The notes under the pieces: generated by a model
Seen by the model: the letters and a program-made list of their open reading frames with translations, nothing else
What the model was told of the DNA's origin: nothing
Database searches by the model: none
Shown: piece by piece, positions 47,058 to 60,362 of the stretch
Position numbering within the stretch: the first letter of the stretch is position 1
How the letters are laid out: each line of letters begins with the position of its first letter
Translations under genes and position numbers: made by a program
Source: Phaseolus vulgaris
Taxonomy: Eukaryota > Streptophyta > Magnoliopsida > Fabales > Fabaceae
Direction of reading: 5' to 3'
DNA length: 64,000 bases
NCBI RefSeq assembly: GCF_000499845.2
Contig: NC_023759.2
Location: forward strand, 42,611,172-42,675,171

Positions 47058-50000
47058 TCAACGGGGATTCCTGGACCAAGAAGAAGATGACCTTGAACCT
47101 CCACCACCAGCAACATAACTAGTTCTCTTATCATCACTACGCCACCTGTCACCATCCTGCCTGCTGCTGCTACTGTTACTCCAGCGGTCTGTTTCCGGAG
47201 GAGGATCAGTTCCTGTTCTTTCAGTTCGCCTGAACTTAGGCACATATTTCCCAGGGGTTGGAGCAGCAGCGGCTGCAGCTGCTGCAGCAGGAGCTGTTAC
47301 AGATTCCAATGGTCGAGCAGGAGGAGCTGGTTCAGCAGCTCTGCCTAACAATGCTTCTCTCCTTTGTTTCTCCTTTTCCTCGAGTTCCCGCTCTCTCTGC
47401 CTCTGTTTTTCAGCTATTTCGGCCAGTTTTGCTAAGCGTTCAGCCTCTTCCTTCTTTCTCCTTTCAGCCTCTGAAATTTAAAAGAAACCATTAGTTGGAT
47501 AAATACAAAAGACAGGCTATTACTACATTGTGCGTTAAAGTTAAAAGATGGTAAATTACCACGGTTGTACTTGCATTTCCTTGAGTAAAATAAAATATGA
47601 AAGGTGAAATTGGAAAACAAAATATGACAATCATTGTGAATTTTTTTAAAAAAAGAGCATATTCAACCTTCTAAAAAGATCTAAACAAAAACAAGTTATA
47701 TTGAACTTTTCCTACAAAGACAGTTCAAAAATACCTTCACGTTTCCGAGCTTCCTCCTCCTCATGCATTTTTTGTTGTCTCTCTTCTTCTAATTTCAGAT
47801 AATACTTCAACTTCCTCAGTTTTTCCCTCTCCTGTCTCCTCGACTGCAAAATCCTAGAGATTCGCTCTTCCCGTTCTCTTCTCAATCTATTAAACTCTGC
47901 TTGGCGATGACTAACAACTCGGACCTCATATATCTCCTGCATAATCAATCGCAAGAGAAGATATCAGTCAAAGGCAAGAGCCTGACTTTATAAGGCTAAA
48001 TTAAATAATAGTTGACAGTTGCAGTAATTTTATGGCCAATGGAAATAATAGGTAGTAAAAAAAAATAGCAAGAGCCTGACTTCTTTATAAGGCTAAATTA
48101 AATAATACTTGACAGTTGCAATAATTTTATGGCCAATGGCAATAATAGGTCTTCACCCATCATAACCTGTGGAATATCCTCAAAAAGTTTGCAAAATAAA
48201 AAAGGATAGAAAATACAATTTGTCCAAGATGATTCGCAAAAAGACATTTGAAAAGCCAAACAGATTGTCCATATTAACCTTATTGCCCATCATTCGTGCA
48301 AGCCTCTCCTTCTCTTTGAGATCTCCCTCATGCCTCTGTTTGCTAACTTCAACTTCTTGCTGCATCATCAAAAATAGGTCTGATTCAGTTCAAACAAGAC
48401 ACATATTGGCTCAAATGAAGTTTTGTAGGAGGTGATTATCAGACATATATGCAAAAAGCCCATGTCAAAGTTACACGATCACAGATGCAAAGAAGAGTAA
48501 CCCACACATACCTGTTGTTCACGCTCATGAAGAAGTCTCTCTTCCACTAAACGTTGTTGATATGCAGCTTCAATAAGGGGTGCAGCCTCTTCTCTTTTCG
48601 CTCTTTCCAAATAATCCATTGTTTTTGCTAACTTCTGCAACTTCTTTTCCATTTCCTGCCTTTCCCGGAGTTGTTCAGTCAAAGTTAACTCCATCAAGGT
48701 CTGCTTAGTGATTTTGTCCTACAGACAGGGTTTATAGTCAACAGTTGCAGAACCATAAATGAAGAATTTAATTTAACAAAGGGAAGACTTCAACTTACTC
48801 CCTCAATGATAGGCTTTTTGCCCTTCTTTTTAATACGTTTTTCAGCTTCTTGGAGTAAAGCTTGAGCTTCTTCAATTTCTCTTTCTTCTATCTCTCTGAG
48901 GATCCTCTGATTCTTCCTCTGCTCATACTCTGTCGCAAGCCGTCTTTGTTCTGCTTCTTCTGTTATTTTCTGAAGTCTTAGTCTTTTTGACTCCTCCTCC
49001 CGTTCCTTTCAATGTAAATATTAACGAGACAGTTGAATTATAAAAAGTGATATCATGGACTAAATCGTGTTAGAGAAATAATTATTTTAAGAGCTTCTTC
49101 ATAAGCAGCTTTAGTAAACAGTTATTAAGCAGACAGTAAAAAAAATGGTATTCATAAATTTTTACCATTTCAAGAAGCTGTCGTTCTTGTTCTTCTTTCC
49201 GCTTCTCAATAATTGATTTTCGAGCAAGAAGCCTCTTGTGTTCTTTGGCAACAACCTCTGTCAAAGTTGGAAGTAAAGCTCCAAGTTTAGATGGTTTCCT
49301 ATCAGGAGGATAAATCATTTGCCTGGCCTTATTTAATTGTTCAGCAAAATTGGCCAAGTGATCCCTTAAACCATCAGACTCGAGACTCTGCATTAGAGAT
49401 GAAGCAATTTTGCCATTAAAAAAACTAAAAGAACTGTGCTGACATACAACAAACTTGAAGAATATGATGATTCATAGCAGCTGATACTAGACGTTTCATA
49501 ACATTGTTAACAAAAACAAGTCATTTGTAAATAACCAATATGCAGAAATAAATATGATAAACAAACTCAAGTATTTCTAAGTTAACATAATATGCCCAAA
49601 GTTTTCTGCAAAGTTAACAACTTTAGAGGGAGACAACTACAACAGAATGAACAAAACATACCGTTTTGCAAAAAATCACAACATTTTTCATGTGATCAAC
49701 CTTCATGGATACAAACTTCTGCTTTACAGCATCTACAGCAATCTTTTCAACTACAGAAAAGTCAAAGAATGGGATCATCCCAGTTAAAGTCTCAATCTTC
49801 ATTGTCTGGTACACATTGGACACCTAGAAGACAAGAGGAAACACATTAAAACAAAATGGAAAACATGTTTACTATTCATCCCCAACATAACAAAGGAGCA
49901 AAAAAAGGAAAATGCACCTGCTGCAGCAACCTCATGGTAGCTAGTCTTTCCAGTGCTGGTACATATTGAGACAATTGTACTTCTGGAACAGAAGAAGCTG

Positions 50001-52773
50001 TAGAAAGCTTGCCCCCTAACTTTGAGATTTTAGTTATCAAGGGCAGCGCTTTCAATGCAAGATCTGAGGGATGAAATTCATGTTCCAAAAGATGGTAAAC
50101 ATCTTTCACTTCCTGAGTTACACAAGACATCACTCCCTTGGATGCCTGTAATGGACCAACAGACACAAAGAGACTGAGTTCGGCAGCCTTATTTTGTAAG
50201 GAAAGCATTTAACTTAGCAATACTCCTGATAACCAGAGTCCACTCAACCTCCAAAATACATCATCAATAGACCCAATGCTATACAGAAGGCTTGCAATTG
50301 AATCAAATATGAATTGGAAAATCAGTTATATAACAAAGGCAGTTAAGGAGCAGTCAAATCAATCAACATCATCACTTAAGAACTTCAAAATTGTTACGAT
50401 ACTCAGAATTACATTTACTAAGTTAGTAATGTTTATCAAACAGCACGTGTAGTTGTTGTACTGAACAACCTAGAATACAAACATGAATCACAGTATTCAG
50501 TTGGCTTTTTTGCCACAAGTACCATCAACTAAATAATAGTCTGCATCTTGCTTTCATTTTATCCTCAGTGATAATAGTGAAAGAATACTGAGGTTAAAAT
50601 AATTAGCATGCAGCAAATATGTACAGGCAGCAGGTGAAAAAATATACGTGACAAAGTTGTGAAAAAAATTCAAACAAGCTGCAACAAAAAGAAAGAGATA
50701 TATTTTTAACTTGCCACATGGACAAAATAAGTTGATGAAGAACTGCAAATCAAATACACTAGAACATCAAAGACAATAAAAGGAAACCTATCACACAAAC
50801 TGAAGTGGCAAATAATATACAATAAAAACTTAAAAAAGTAAGAAGATAAACTTAAAAGGAATATCTTACCAGTTCAGCAAGAAGTGATGATCTTGACAGC
50901 TGGGGACAAACCAAAAGGGAAACAGAAGAAAATAGTAAGATTAACAAAACAGATCTCCATATTCTACCTGAAGGAATACTACAATTGAGGGGAAGTAATA
51001 TACCATTTCTCTGCTTTCAGGTTTAGTCTCAAGATTAAAGCCAATGAGATTGGCCATCCTCAAATTTCTCTCTTTTTCATGCTCCAGTTCCAAATGAGAC
51101 GCACCATGTGTGCGGTCATGAGGAGGCACTGAAAGTGCAGCCAGAACAACAGACGAAGCTATTAATTGCAAATCCTTCTGGCTCAGATTCTTATTGAAGC
51201 TTTTCTGCAATAAAAAGAGCCTGAACCATGCATATGCATGATAAAGATGACTTGACGATATCCAAAATATTTCAGTCAGCTTCACATAGTAAACAACCAT
51301 CAAAGATGGCTTGGGAGTTTTCTTGACCAAGCACATCAGTCCATGTATATCCTCCACTGATCTGAAGGCTTCCTGCACCCAGAAAAAAATTGTTAGGTTG
51401 TTGCCCAAAAATTCTCAATGCCTTTAACATTAAGAAAACTAACATGTAATAGATGCGTAGATAAAAATCAGAAATGCCAACCTGCCAGAGTTCAAGTTCA
51501 GTGGCAATTTTCAGCTGCTCAACTCTAGTATCAAGATACAGTTGTAAGCTTTCAGGAGCTGAAAGGTCAGGCCTATCTCTTTGGTCACGGTATTTATTGA
51601 GATTAGCCAAATGGTTTCTTATGATTTCACAAAGTCTGCGGAACTCTGTTGTTCGTTTATATTGCTTACAGAACTGGAAAGCTCGATGAGCTGTCATCTG
51701 CAAATAGCATTAGGATGCATTAGGAGTTTAAGTTTTAAAAACAAAAGGTATGTGTCTTAAATTATCATTATCATCTATAGAAGCATCTGCAAATATCATC
51801 TATAGAAGCATCTGCAAATAGCAAGCCACTTTTAATTGTCTAAATGTAGTACGCTGTAGAACTCAGGAAAACCTTAGTAAAACAGAGGATATTTGCCAGT
51901 CTATCAAAAAAAAGCCAACCACCCCATTCAAAGAGAGAAGGAATAATCAACAAGCCAGTAATCATTTGTAGTAAAAATAAATAAATGTCAAAAACTATTT
52001 AGCTTAAGAACTATATTTTTGTGAAGTTAAGAAGATACTACTTATGATGCATCAATAAAGTCAAGTTGGAAAAAAAAAAAGATAAAGAATTACAGCATAT
52101 AAAGCTTCCAGTTTTGAGTTGTTTCGCAAGATCTCGAGCACTGTCCGGTAAGTTTCCCAAAGAAATTTAAACCATGGGGTAACAAGCTCTCGATCAGATC
52201 TGTCCTTTCCTTTCTCACCACTGACATAACTCAACATCAAGTCCTCTGGCCTTTTATCAGCCTCTAAATCATCAACATCAAGGGCCTCTTCTAATGCCTG
52301 TGCTTGACTCCGAGCTTGTTCAGCTTTCTCAGTTGACAGATGCATAAAGTGTTTGATCACCTCCTCCAGTGAACTAACATTGACTTGCTGACATATTATC
52401 CTATACTGAATAAGTCCATCTTTTGCAAACCGACCTTTGCGCATGTCCACACAAAGTTCAACATACTTAAACATAATCCGTTCAAGTGTCTTCTGCCATG
52501 CTCTGTATCTCTTTGAGGTAATGAGGTCATGAAGAGTCTGTAAAGCATCCTGCTTCTGCCCAACATTGATTAACTCTGCATATTTACAGAAATTCCCAGA
52601 ATCACTCAACTACATCATTATCACACTATACATAATCAACAAACATATAAAAAAGAGAAATAGATTTTAAGAAAATCTGTAAATAAACAAAAACCACAAA
52701 CGATATATAAGCATTGCTATAACTAACCTTCCGCCCTTTTGAGAGCATTCTCAGGCTTTAAGAACGATGTCAT
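47058..52773 (-). CDS. TIF3A1: Eukaryotic translation initiation factor 3 subunit A
   Basis: eIF3a is the large scaffold subunit of eIF3, which loads mRNA and initiator tRNA on the 40S ribosome. Thirteen coding exons: 52773-52728, 52575-52094, 51697-51482, 51372-51004, 50899-50870, 50145-49918, 49823-49662, 49387-49166, 49005-48799, 48718-48512, 48359-48279, 47936-47735 and 47470-47058. All phases close, giving 954 residues. It starts [21 protein letters not shown]. The PCI domain follows in the first half ([15 protein letters not shown] and [17 protein letters not shown] landmarks). A long charged coiled coil comes next (EEEARKRE and [12 protein letters not shown]). The C-terminus is low-complexity with an Ala run before [10 protein letters not shown] and a W-, S- and R-rich tail. 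Exon 5 is a 30-nt microexon. A leader intron with acceptor near 52804 is likely. Confidence 0.97.
47974..48152. repeat. Tandem duplication, 94-bp offset, in an eIF3a intron
   Basis: GCAAGAGCCTGACTT starts at 47974 and again at 48068, and both copies continue through GGCTAAATTAAATAATA, TTGACAGTTGCA and TTTTATGGCCAATGG. Few differences are seen, so it is recent. It lies between exons 48279 and 47936. Confidence 0.9.
51765..51818. repeat. Short tandem duplication (27 bp x 2) in an eIF3a intron
   Basis: ATCATCTATAGAAGCATCTG followed by CAAAT occurs twice in direct succession, about 70 bp upstream (in transcript sense) of the exon beginning at 51697. Confidence 0.85.
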
Positions 52774-53460
52774 ACTGAAAACTCACAGAATACGACACCC
52801 TGTCCAGATACAAATAAAAAAGAACAAATAAGTGTAACAAAAACAAATATATCTAAAGTGAAATTTTCATCACAATGGATCACAGTTCAGGATATTGGAA
52901 TCAAAATAAAGAGAATACATTCATAAACTGAGGAATCGAGTAAATTTGTCTACGTTCCCTAAAAGTTCCCTAAAATCAGATAGATTAACCACTAATAACA
53001 GCACAGTCGTGTGGAAGAGGAAAAATGAGAAACAGATTCACGACTACAATAATTGAAATTATCAGCGTATCCCATACGCCAAATTAAACCAGCAGATAAA
53101 ATGAAGAATTGAGAATTAATAAAACTATAAAATGTAATAGGGTTGTAGGAACGAAAAGAACAAACAATGATTCGAAATTATCGGGATCTAGTAAATCGAA
53201 AAAGCGAAAGACGATTTTATCGTCCTCCACGGTCACCGTCACTGGCAGTGGCGAAGGTGCAGAATCGCATAGAAGGTAGGGTTTGAAACAAGGGTGAAAA
53301 CGTAAAAGATAAAGAGAGAGATAAATATGGAAAGGAAGAAGAGGAGAGAGAAGAAAACCTGGGAAGAGAAGAAAAGTGTTGGATATGGCCGCACTTGTTC
53401 AAGTGGCGCCGTGGTTACCCTAGAAGACGATGAAGCAAGCCAGTAGAGTTTAAGTGCCTA
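52774..53460 (-). promoter_or_regulatory. eIF3a 5' UTR, probable leader intron and promoter
   Basis: On the minus strand a good acceptor (TCTGGACAG before GGTGTCG) lies some 30 nt upstream of the start codon. Leader-like CT-rich and GC-richer sequence lies at about 53215-53400, so a leader intron of roughly 400 bp is probable. The precise transcription start was not found. Confidence 0.5.
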
Positions 53461-53469
53461 TTCTAATTT

Positions 53470-56280
53470 GTAAACATATGGGCCTTATTTAATATATTGG
53501 TTGGGCCGTTCTCAGTCTACTCGGGCTTTTTATTTTGAGTTTTAGTGTGATTCGACCCATAACAGAATTGAATTTATTTTAAACACCTGTCGATTTATTT
53601 TAAATAGCAATTACAATGAGAACATTTAAATAACATAATTGTGTAAGATTTATTTTTATAATGAGTAACTAAATTGATTACAATGAGTATATGTTATGGA
53701 AACTACTACAAAAATAGTTAACAGATTATCAAGAAAATAACTAACATAATTTTATCATATTATAATTCTGTAATAGTTTTTTCTTGTTCTAAAACAACAA
53801 ATAACAAACAATCACCTAACAAGAAAATACTTTTTTTGTAATAAAATAAAGAGAAAGGTATATTATTTACGGTAAGTAATATATTTATCCCTGACTTTAT
53901 AAATAAATATAGGTTTAATATGTTTGTGAACTAGTGTGTGACTATTTTATTCGTTTTAGTTCTTAAAAATTCAAAATTTTGAAAATATTTCTTAATTAAT
54001 ATTTATTAATCAAATAATAAATTTAAATATAATTATAAATAAACATAACAATTAATATAACATATCTAAATATCATTTTCCCTTATAAATAACAACACAC
54101 ATTCAAATATTTCATAATTTTTTTTTATCAGCAAGATAAATACATAATACATAGTATATCTAAAAATATTAAACAAAAATATCGTATTTTTTTAGTAATA
54201 AAGAAATCAGTGTGGAGAAAAAATACATGTTTTTAAAGAACAAAACACTAATTTCATTCTTTTAAAGAAAAAAAATAAGATAAGGTTTAAAAGTAAAAGA
54301 ATTAAAATCAAATAAATAAAACATTTTTCGAAAATAAAGTCCAAACTCATGACCAGGTCTTTTAATTTAAAACTAGAGTCATTATTGTTTTTAGGTTTAA
54401 AAAGTTTTGTTTGTTTCAGTTACTTTTTATGTCTACACTTCATTGCCTATTTTTGTAGACCCTCCTTCCATTTATCTCAGTTCAACCTTTGCTTCTTCCC
54501 AATTTTTATGAGGTTGTCTTCAAACTATTATTACAAATTCAGCATACCCATTTTAACATGTTTTTACTTATCTTTATCACAATTTTAATCGTTGTTACTC
54601 TATCTGCATTTTAGAGGATTTTGGTTCCTCTCATAAATATATATTCTACTATGCATAATGTTTTTCAATGTTGTTTTCTCTTGATTTTTTGGTTCTGTAA
54701 AGGAGTTTCTTCTACAAACATTATCACTTAAGAGGAAAAGAAGACTCATGATGCAGTGTTGGTTCAAAGCTTTAAGCATATTAATGGAGAAGAAGGTGAA
54801 AAGTTACTTGGATCTACACTTTCAATCATTATTGGTGAATTAGATTGTACTTTTCTCCAAAAAAAAATTGGACAAGAGGATTGAGAGTTTAAAATCAACT
54901 AAACCCTAAATCCTAAAAATAAAGGTTTATACATCTTTGATAGTCAAGGAGACTACATTTTACATCCATGTTTTTTAACTTGCACTTCTATAAAAGGTAA
55001 AATAACAAATTTATTTCTAAAAAATATACAATTTGAATTGTATGTATTCTCAGATGTAAAAAAATATCTTAAAAAATGTATAATATATTATTACATTTTT
55101 AATTGTAAAATCTGATTTTTGAAAATAAAAATATTTGTACGATTATGTTGAATCAATTTCTATAACATTTTGTTATTTCTACCATATCTTACACAATATA
55201 CTAATGCATCCTAAATTATAATCTCAAATATATTTATGGATAGACAATACCAATGATGCAATTTCTACATGTACATATATGGGTTGAGATTATAAAGTAC
55301 ATATTATAATATACTTCTTTAACCGAAAAAAAAAATGAAATGCAACTTAAAATAATCTTTAACGTCGCATCTTATCTTATTTAATTCAAATACATCCTCT
55401 TACAACCTTTTTTTTTTAAATGTTCAAAATTACCATAATAAAAAACGATGAATTGATTCTTTTCTAATTTTGATCACAAAATGTATTTATATTTCTTTCA
55501 AATATCTAATTCTAATTTAATTGTGAATATTCTTTACAATTATAATTACTGATGTGATCAGCAAAACATTTATAATTAATTTAAAAAAACACATTTCAAA
55601 TTAATTCTGTTGATGTTGTGAATCTTGATAAAAAAGTAAAATTACAGAAGTTATTAAAAGATACTTCAAAGATATAAACTTTTTCTTATACATAAAAATA
55701 TTGGTTATTCTGAAATGTATCATATATATTTTTTAAAAATGATAATAAAAGTTAGTAAGAAAATAATGATAGTAAAAAATTTCCTAAAGTGGCCAAAGTT
55801 GGTCCTTTAGTTAACTGCAAAATGAGATAAAAGCCTAATCTAACTCAAATCATTTAACTCATTTGCTATACATTAAACAAAATGTATACAGAGCATCATA
55901 AAATCAGTTTCAACTTTTAGTGGTAAAAAATAGATTAGAGGATTTATTCTCATTTACATTAGAAAATACTACTGCAAAGAACTCTTGAACTATTCCAATG
56001 TAAATGTCCAAAGGTTTTAGATAGAAGAGAAGTATTAGCTTAAAATGTAACAAACTTCAAAGAAAACAGTGAAATTTCCTGACAGATAAAATACCGAGGT
56101 CAGCACCAGATTACTTTTCAATAGACATCAAAGTTACATAAATAGTAATGCTTGATCCCAAAGTTTAATAGTCAATGTCGACTGATTGATGCAAATATTT
56201 CTCAACAAATTGTAGTATAATTGGCTGATTTGAATCAGTCTTTAAAAAATCATCCAAATATGGTGATCATAATTGAAGTT
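53470..56280. other. Intergenic AT-rich DNA with one copy of a 0.55-kb direct repeat
   Basis: No supported gene. A transcript-like stretch at 54700-54900 has short open frames but no recognisable protein. The direct repeat is listed separately. Confidence 0.55.
54163..54722 (+). repeat. Direct repeat, copy A (about 560 bp)
   Basis: It matches 59811-60362 in the same orientation. Shared landmarks in order are ATTAAACAAAAATATC, AGAACAAAACACTAATT, TTTAAAAAGTTTTGTTTGTT, CATTCCATTTATCTCAGTTC-like sequence and CATAAATATATATTCTACTA. Similarity by eye is about 85-90 percent with small indels. Confidence 0.85.
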
Positions 56281-56290
56281 GGTTTAGTGC

Positions 56291-58407
56291 TCAACCACAC
56301 CACCCAACTGTTTTGTTAACAGTGAAACCTGATTCAGAGGGGCGAGACTGTGATTGCTGAGGAGGTCTGGGCTCTCTTGGTTTAGCAGGATCAACAAATA
56401 TAACCCATCCATCCAAAAATTTAGCATTCATTCCTTCTCTAGCCTTTTCAGCTTCTTCTATGCTTGTATAAGTTACAAAGGCAAATCCCTTCGATCTTCC
56501 AGAGGCTCTATCAGTTATCACCTTAGCTGTATAATCAAAAATTCAAAATGAACTCAAGATCAAGCAAAACATGCTTCATAATAAGAGAAAAAAAACTCAT
56601 GATTACCTTCCACCAGCTGTCCAAACGAAGTAAATGCTTCCTTAAGTTTTTCATCTGTTGTCAATCTAGAGAGACCTGTCCGTATGCACAACATTCACAT
56701 TTACAAATTTTAAATACAGAATCATTTAATTACAGCACACTAGATGAATATATTGAAATTTTTTAACCAGGAAAAGAATTCAAAACATAATATACATGCT
56801 TGCACCGGTTATTGTCATATAAAATTTCATACATTATACAATACACCTACAGATTTCATACACCAAATGGGACAAAAAGGTATAATATAACTTATTTAAA
56901 GTTCATTCAAAAAATAGAGCAGAAAGCTGGTCCATTCAAATTTCACGGAAGTGTTCATGAGACAGAGATAAGAGTGTAACCTTTACAATTAAATTTTTTA
57001 CTGTAGGAATCCAACAAAGTTTTCTAAGGAAATTATCCAAAATAACGGCCATAATTTGTTTGTTTTGCTTAAACAAGCATTGCTTCGAACAGAAATTTAG
57101 GATGCAACAAAGTATAAGATATAATTAAACCAAATTAGATCTGCAGGTTGGATATGAACTATCGAGTTCCATAGATTCTCTTTTCGTTTACTGCACAAGA
57201 AAACAATTATGACTAATTATTTTCAGTTTTACAATGTTCTAATCCACATTCATCACTAGACCACTGCTTTTTTGAATAAAAAGAGGAACATCATTGGAAG
57301 GGAAGAATGAACACAGAAGGATATACAATGCCTTTAGTCAGACAATAAGGCAAATAAAAGCAAACAACACAGGCGAGATTTATAGAGCAAGCATTTCCAC
57401 CCAGGAGAAACCTAGAGACACCATGAAATGAATATTTTGACAGCAACTATAGCACCAGAAGTTTCTCTTAAAACAATAGGCTGTACACATAATCTTAACC
57501 TGTTGCCCTCCTTTATGAAAAGAAAGCTTCCAGGTTTGTGGATACACCAATGACCCACTTACGACAGTGAACAACCACTCCAAATGTGACTAAATTCTGG
57601 CTAAGTTTAAAATATGTTCTGTGTTCCAGACTGGGGTATTTGTATCCACATCCATGCCTCGGGATATTTATATCCATATACACACCTTAGAGGTGATTCT
57701 TAAGTTTGAAAAGGGTACTTGTACAAGCAACTCCATTCAACATCTATGTTCCCAAACCAGAGAAACAAGAGAAAAAAACATTGAAATGCATTATGCTCAG
57801 CAGAATATTTATTTATCTCTAAAGTGCAGATAAAGATCAATTAAATGTATAAAAATAGTCAAGCTTGCTACAATCTCTAAAGTGCATCCCCCCTGATTTT
57901 AGAGGGGCTAGACTTTTTTCTAAGAAAGGGTGTTCGACTCTTTTACTCCGGCATACCCTTATGGTTAAACAAACAAAGTCCTTCCTAGAAATCCTTCACA
58001 AAGGGTTTGCAATTTGACAAAACATAAAACTAGGGCAAGTGAAAATCGAAAGTTGGATTTTAATGTCAAGTAAAAACATTTTAAAATTTGCATCATTAGA
58101 TTGAAAACAAATTATTATTGACACAACAGTTTATTGAATAACATAACACATTACAACTATATACAGTAACAATGGAGTAAGAAAACACCAATTAACATCC
58201 ACAACTAAACAATTAACTTCATTAATTGAAGAGGCAAATAGAAGAGGGATATTTGGAAGACGAAAAGGAATAAATAAGAGATAGCAGCTCACCGCTGACG
58301 AAAAGTTTGGGGGAAGTGAGAGTTGAGGCGAAACGAATGGAAGCATGGTGCGAATGAAGAAGTGGGGTGTGGCGAAGTAGACGCTGAAGTCCAGACATCA
58401 AAGCCAT
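56291..58407 (-). CDS. Organellar RNA-recognition-motif protein (ORRM2/glycine-rich RBP-like)
   Basis: Three coding exons, 58407-58293, 56675-56607 and 56526-56291, give 139 residues with closed phases. The N-terminus (MALMSGLQRLLRHTPLLHSHHASIRFASTL) is rich in Arg, Ser and Leu without acids, as in mitochondrial presequences. A single RRM follows: RNP2 is KLFVSGLS and RNP1 is KGFAFVTY. The C-terminus is Pro- and Gln-rich and ends KTVGWCG. Such short RRM proteins act in organelle RNA editing or processing. Intron 1 is 1.6 kb. The start is set at MALMSG because the preceding TTTTTGTATTTCAG looks like a leader-intron acceptor, not coding sequence. The ORRM2 match is by style; other organellar RRM proteins are possible. 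Confidence 0.9.
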
Positions 58408-59741
58408 CTGAAATACAAAAAGAAACAAAGAACTTTGAACTTGGAGTGAAGAGGTTTTGGAGAATCCTTAAACCCTTGTTTTCATGCACTCCCCAACAGG
58501 ATCCCTAAATCCCATGTTGTTTTTTAGACTTTTTATTGATGGAAAGAATTATACTTTAAAACTTGATCACAGACTATTAGTGTTTATTGAGTGCTATTCT
58601 AACTTGTAAAACATATGGGTCTTTAATGGATTGCATTGGGTCTATCTCAACTATTTACTATTAGCAGTAGGTGTTTTTTTTTCTGCACCCTTACAGTTTT
58701 TTTCTTGCACCTACAATATTTGAAATACCAAAATTACCCTCCACATTTTTCAACTAAAATATCTTTAATATTTTTTAGAAATATTCTGAAAAAAAGCACA
58801 ATTTAATATATATGTATTCAGTACAAACATTCAACTAAGTTATTACAAGTATATACTAAGTCAAGTCGCATTTTTTACACAAACTAATATTATTATACTT
58901 AAATGTCGCAAATGGGTTGTTAATGGATGAATATAATCTCATCCAACCACTTATTTTTTAAATGTCACCAACTTTATTATGTTTGACTTATTTATATAAG
59001 ATAATTTGTCTACTTTATTTCACATTTTATTCTACATTTTTATATTCAACAACCATTATTAAATCTATAAAAAAATTATTAAAAAATGTAATTTTTTTTA
59101 ATAAATATTAAAATTTTCAATTTTTTTAATAACAATTCATTATGTTTTTTTTTTATATTTTCCAATATACAATTCAAATATAAAATTTTAACTTGCAATA
59201 TCTCCAACTACCAACCAACCACTACGAACAAACAACCACCGTATCAAATACACTAACCACCAATGTTCATTTACAATGAAACTCAATAAAAGCACATGCA
59301 ACCATGGTTGTCAAACTCGCAAGTCAACGTGGACTCGTCCAAGTTTACGTCTTCACATATCCTTACCAAGTCAACTCGGTTTTTAAGTAAACTTGACAAA
59401 CTCGGAGTGAACTCGATGAACTCGCGAGTCTGCTCCGAGTGGAGAATGATGAATTCAGTTGGATTTACAAATCATGTGTACAAATTTCGTTCACAACGCC
59501 ACACCTCTTAAATTACTTCTACAAGGTGAATTTATAAATCTATGGAGAGTGTTTTGGGACATAGTATTTTCAGTATGATTTTACCCATAGTTTAATATAT
59601 TAAAATAGCTTCAAGCGCTTGATTCAATATAAACCAAACTTATGCAAAAGGGTTCTATGTAATGTAGTTTTTTTTTTATGTATTTTTCTTATTTACATCA
59701 TTCTAATTTTAGTTATAACATACATACATCTATCTATCTAT

Positions 59742-59759
59742 CATATATATATATATATA
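59742..59759. repeat. (TA)n microsatellite, short
   Basis: Nine alternating TA units preceded by a CTAT repeat (ATCTATCTATCTATC). Confidence 0.9.
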
Positions 59760-59810
59760 ACAAAAACTGTAAAATGCAATATTCCAAGAAAGTATGATAT
59801 ATTCCACCAA

Positions 59811-60362
59811 TTCATATTAAACAAAAATATCACATTTTGTAGTTAGCAAAAAAATCAATGTATAAAAAAAAGTTTTTAAGAACAAAACACTAATTCCATC
59901 ATTGTAAAGAAAAAAAAAAGTAAGATAAAGTTTAAAAACAAAAGAATTAAAATCAAATAAAAAAATATTTTTCAAAAATAAAGTCTAAACTCATGATCAG
60001 GTTTTTTAATCTAAAATTAGGGTAATTTTTCTTCTTAGGTTTAAAAAGTTTTGTTTGTTTCAGTTATCTTTTATGTCTCTATTTTTGTAGATCCTCATTC
60101 CATTTATCTCAGTTCAACTTTTGCTTCTTCCTAATTTTTAGGAGTGTCTTCAAACTAATGTTGCAAATTCAGCATACCCTTTTTAACATGCTTTTACTTT
60201 ATCTTTATCACAATTTTAAGCGTTGTTGCTCTCTATATGCATTTTAGAGGAGTTTGATCCCTTTCATAAATATATATTCTACTATACATGTTTTTCAATT
60301 GTTTTTTCTTGATTTTTTTGGTTATGGAACATAAATGTTGAAAGGATTCTTGTACAAACAAT
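59811..60362 (+). repeat. Direct repeat, copy B (about 550 bp)
   Basis: Partner of 54163-54722, same orientation, 5.65 kb apart. The organellar RRM gene lies between the two copies. No TG...CA ends, primer site or target duplication were found, so it is not obviously an LTR pair. Confidence 0.85.

Noticed and set aside
54163..60362. LTR retrotransposon with LTRs at 54.2 and 59.8 kb
   Set aside because: There is no PBS, PPT, retroviral protein or target duplication, and a host gene with introns fills the interior.
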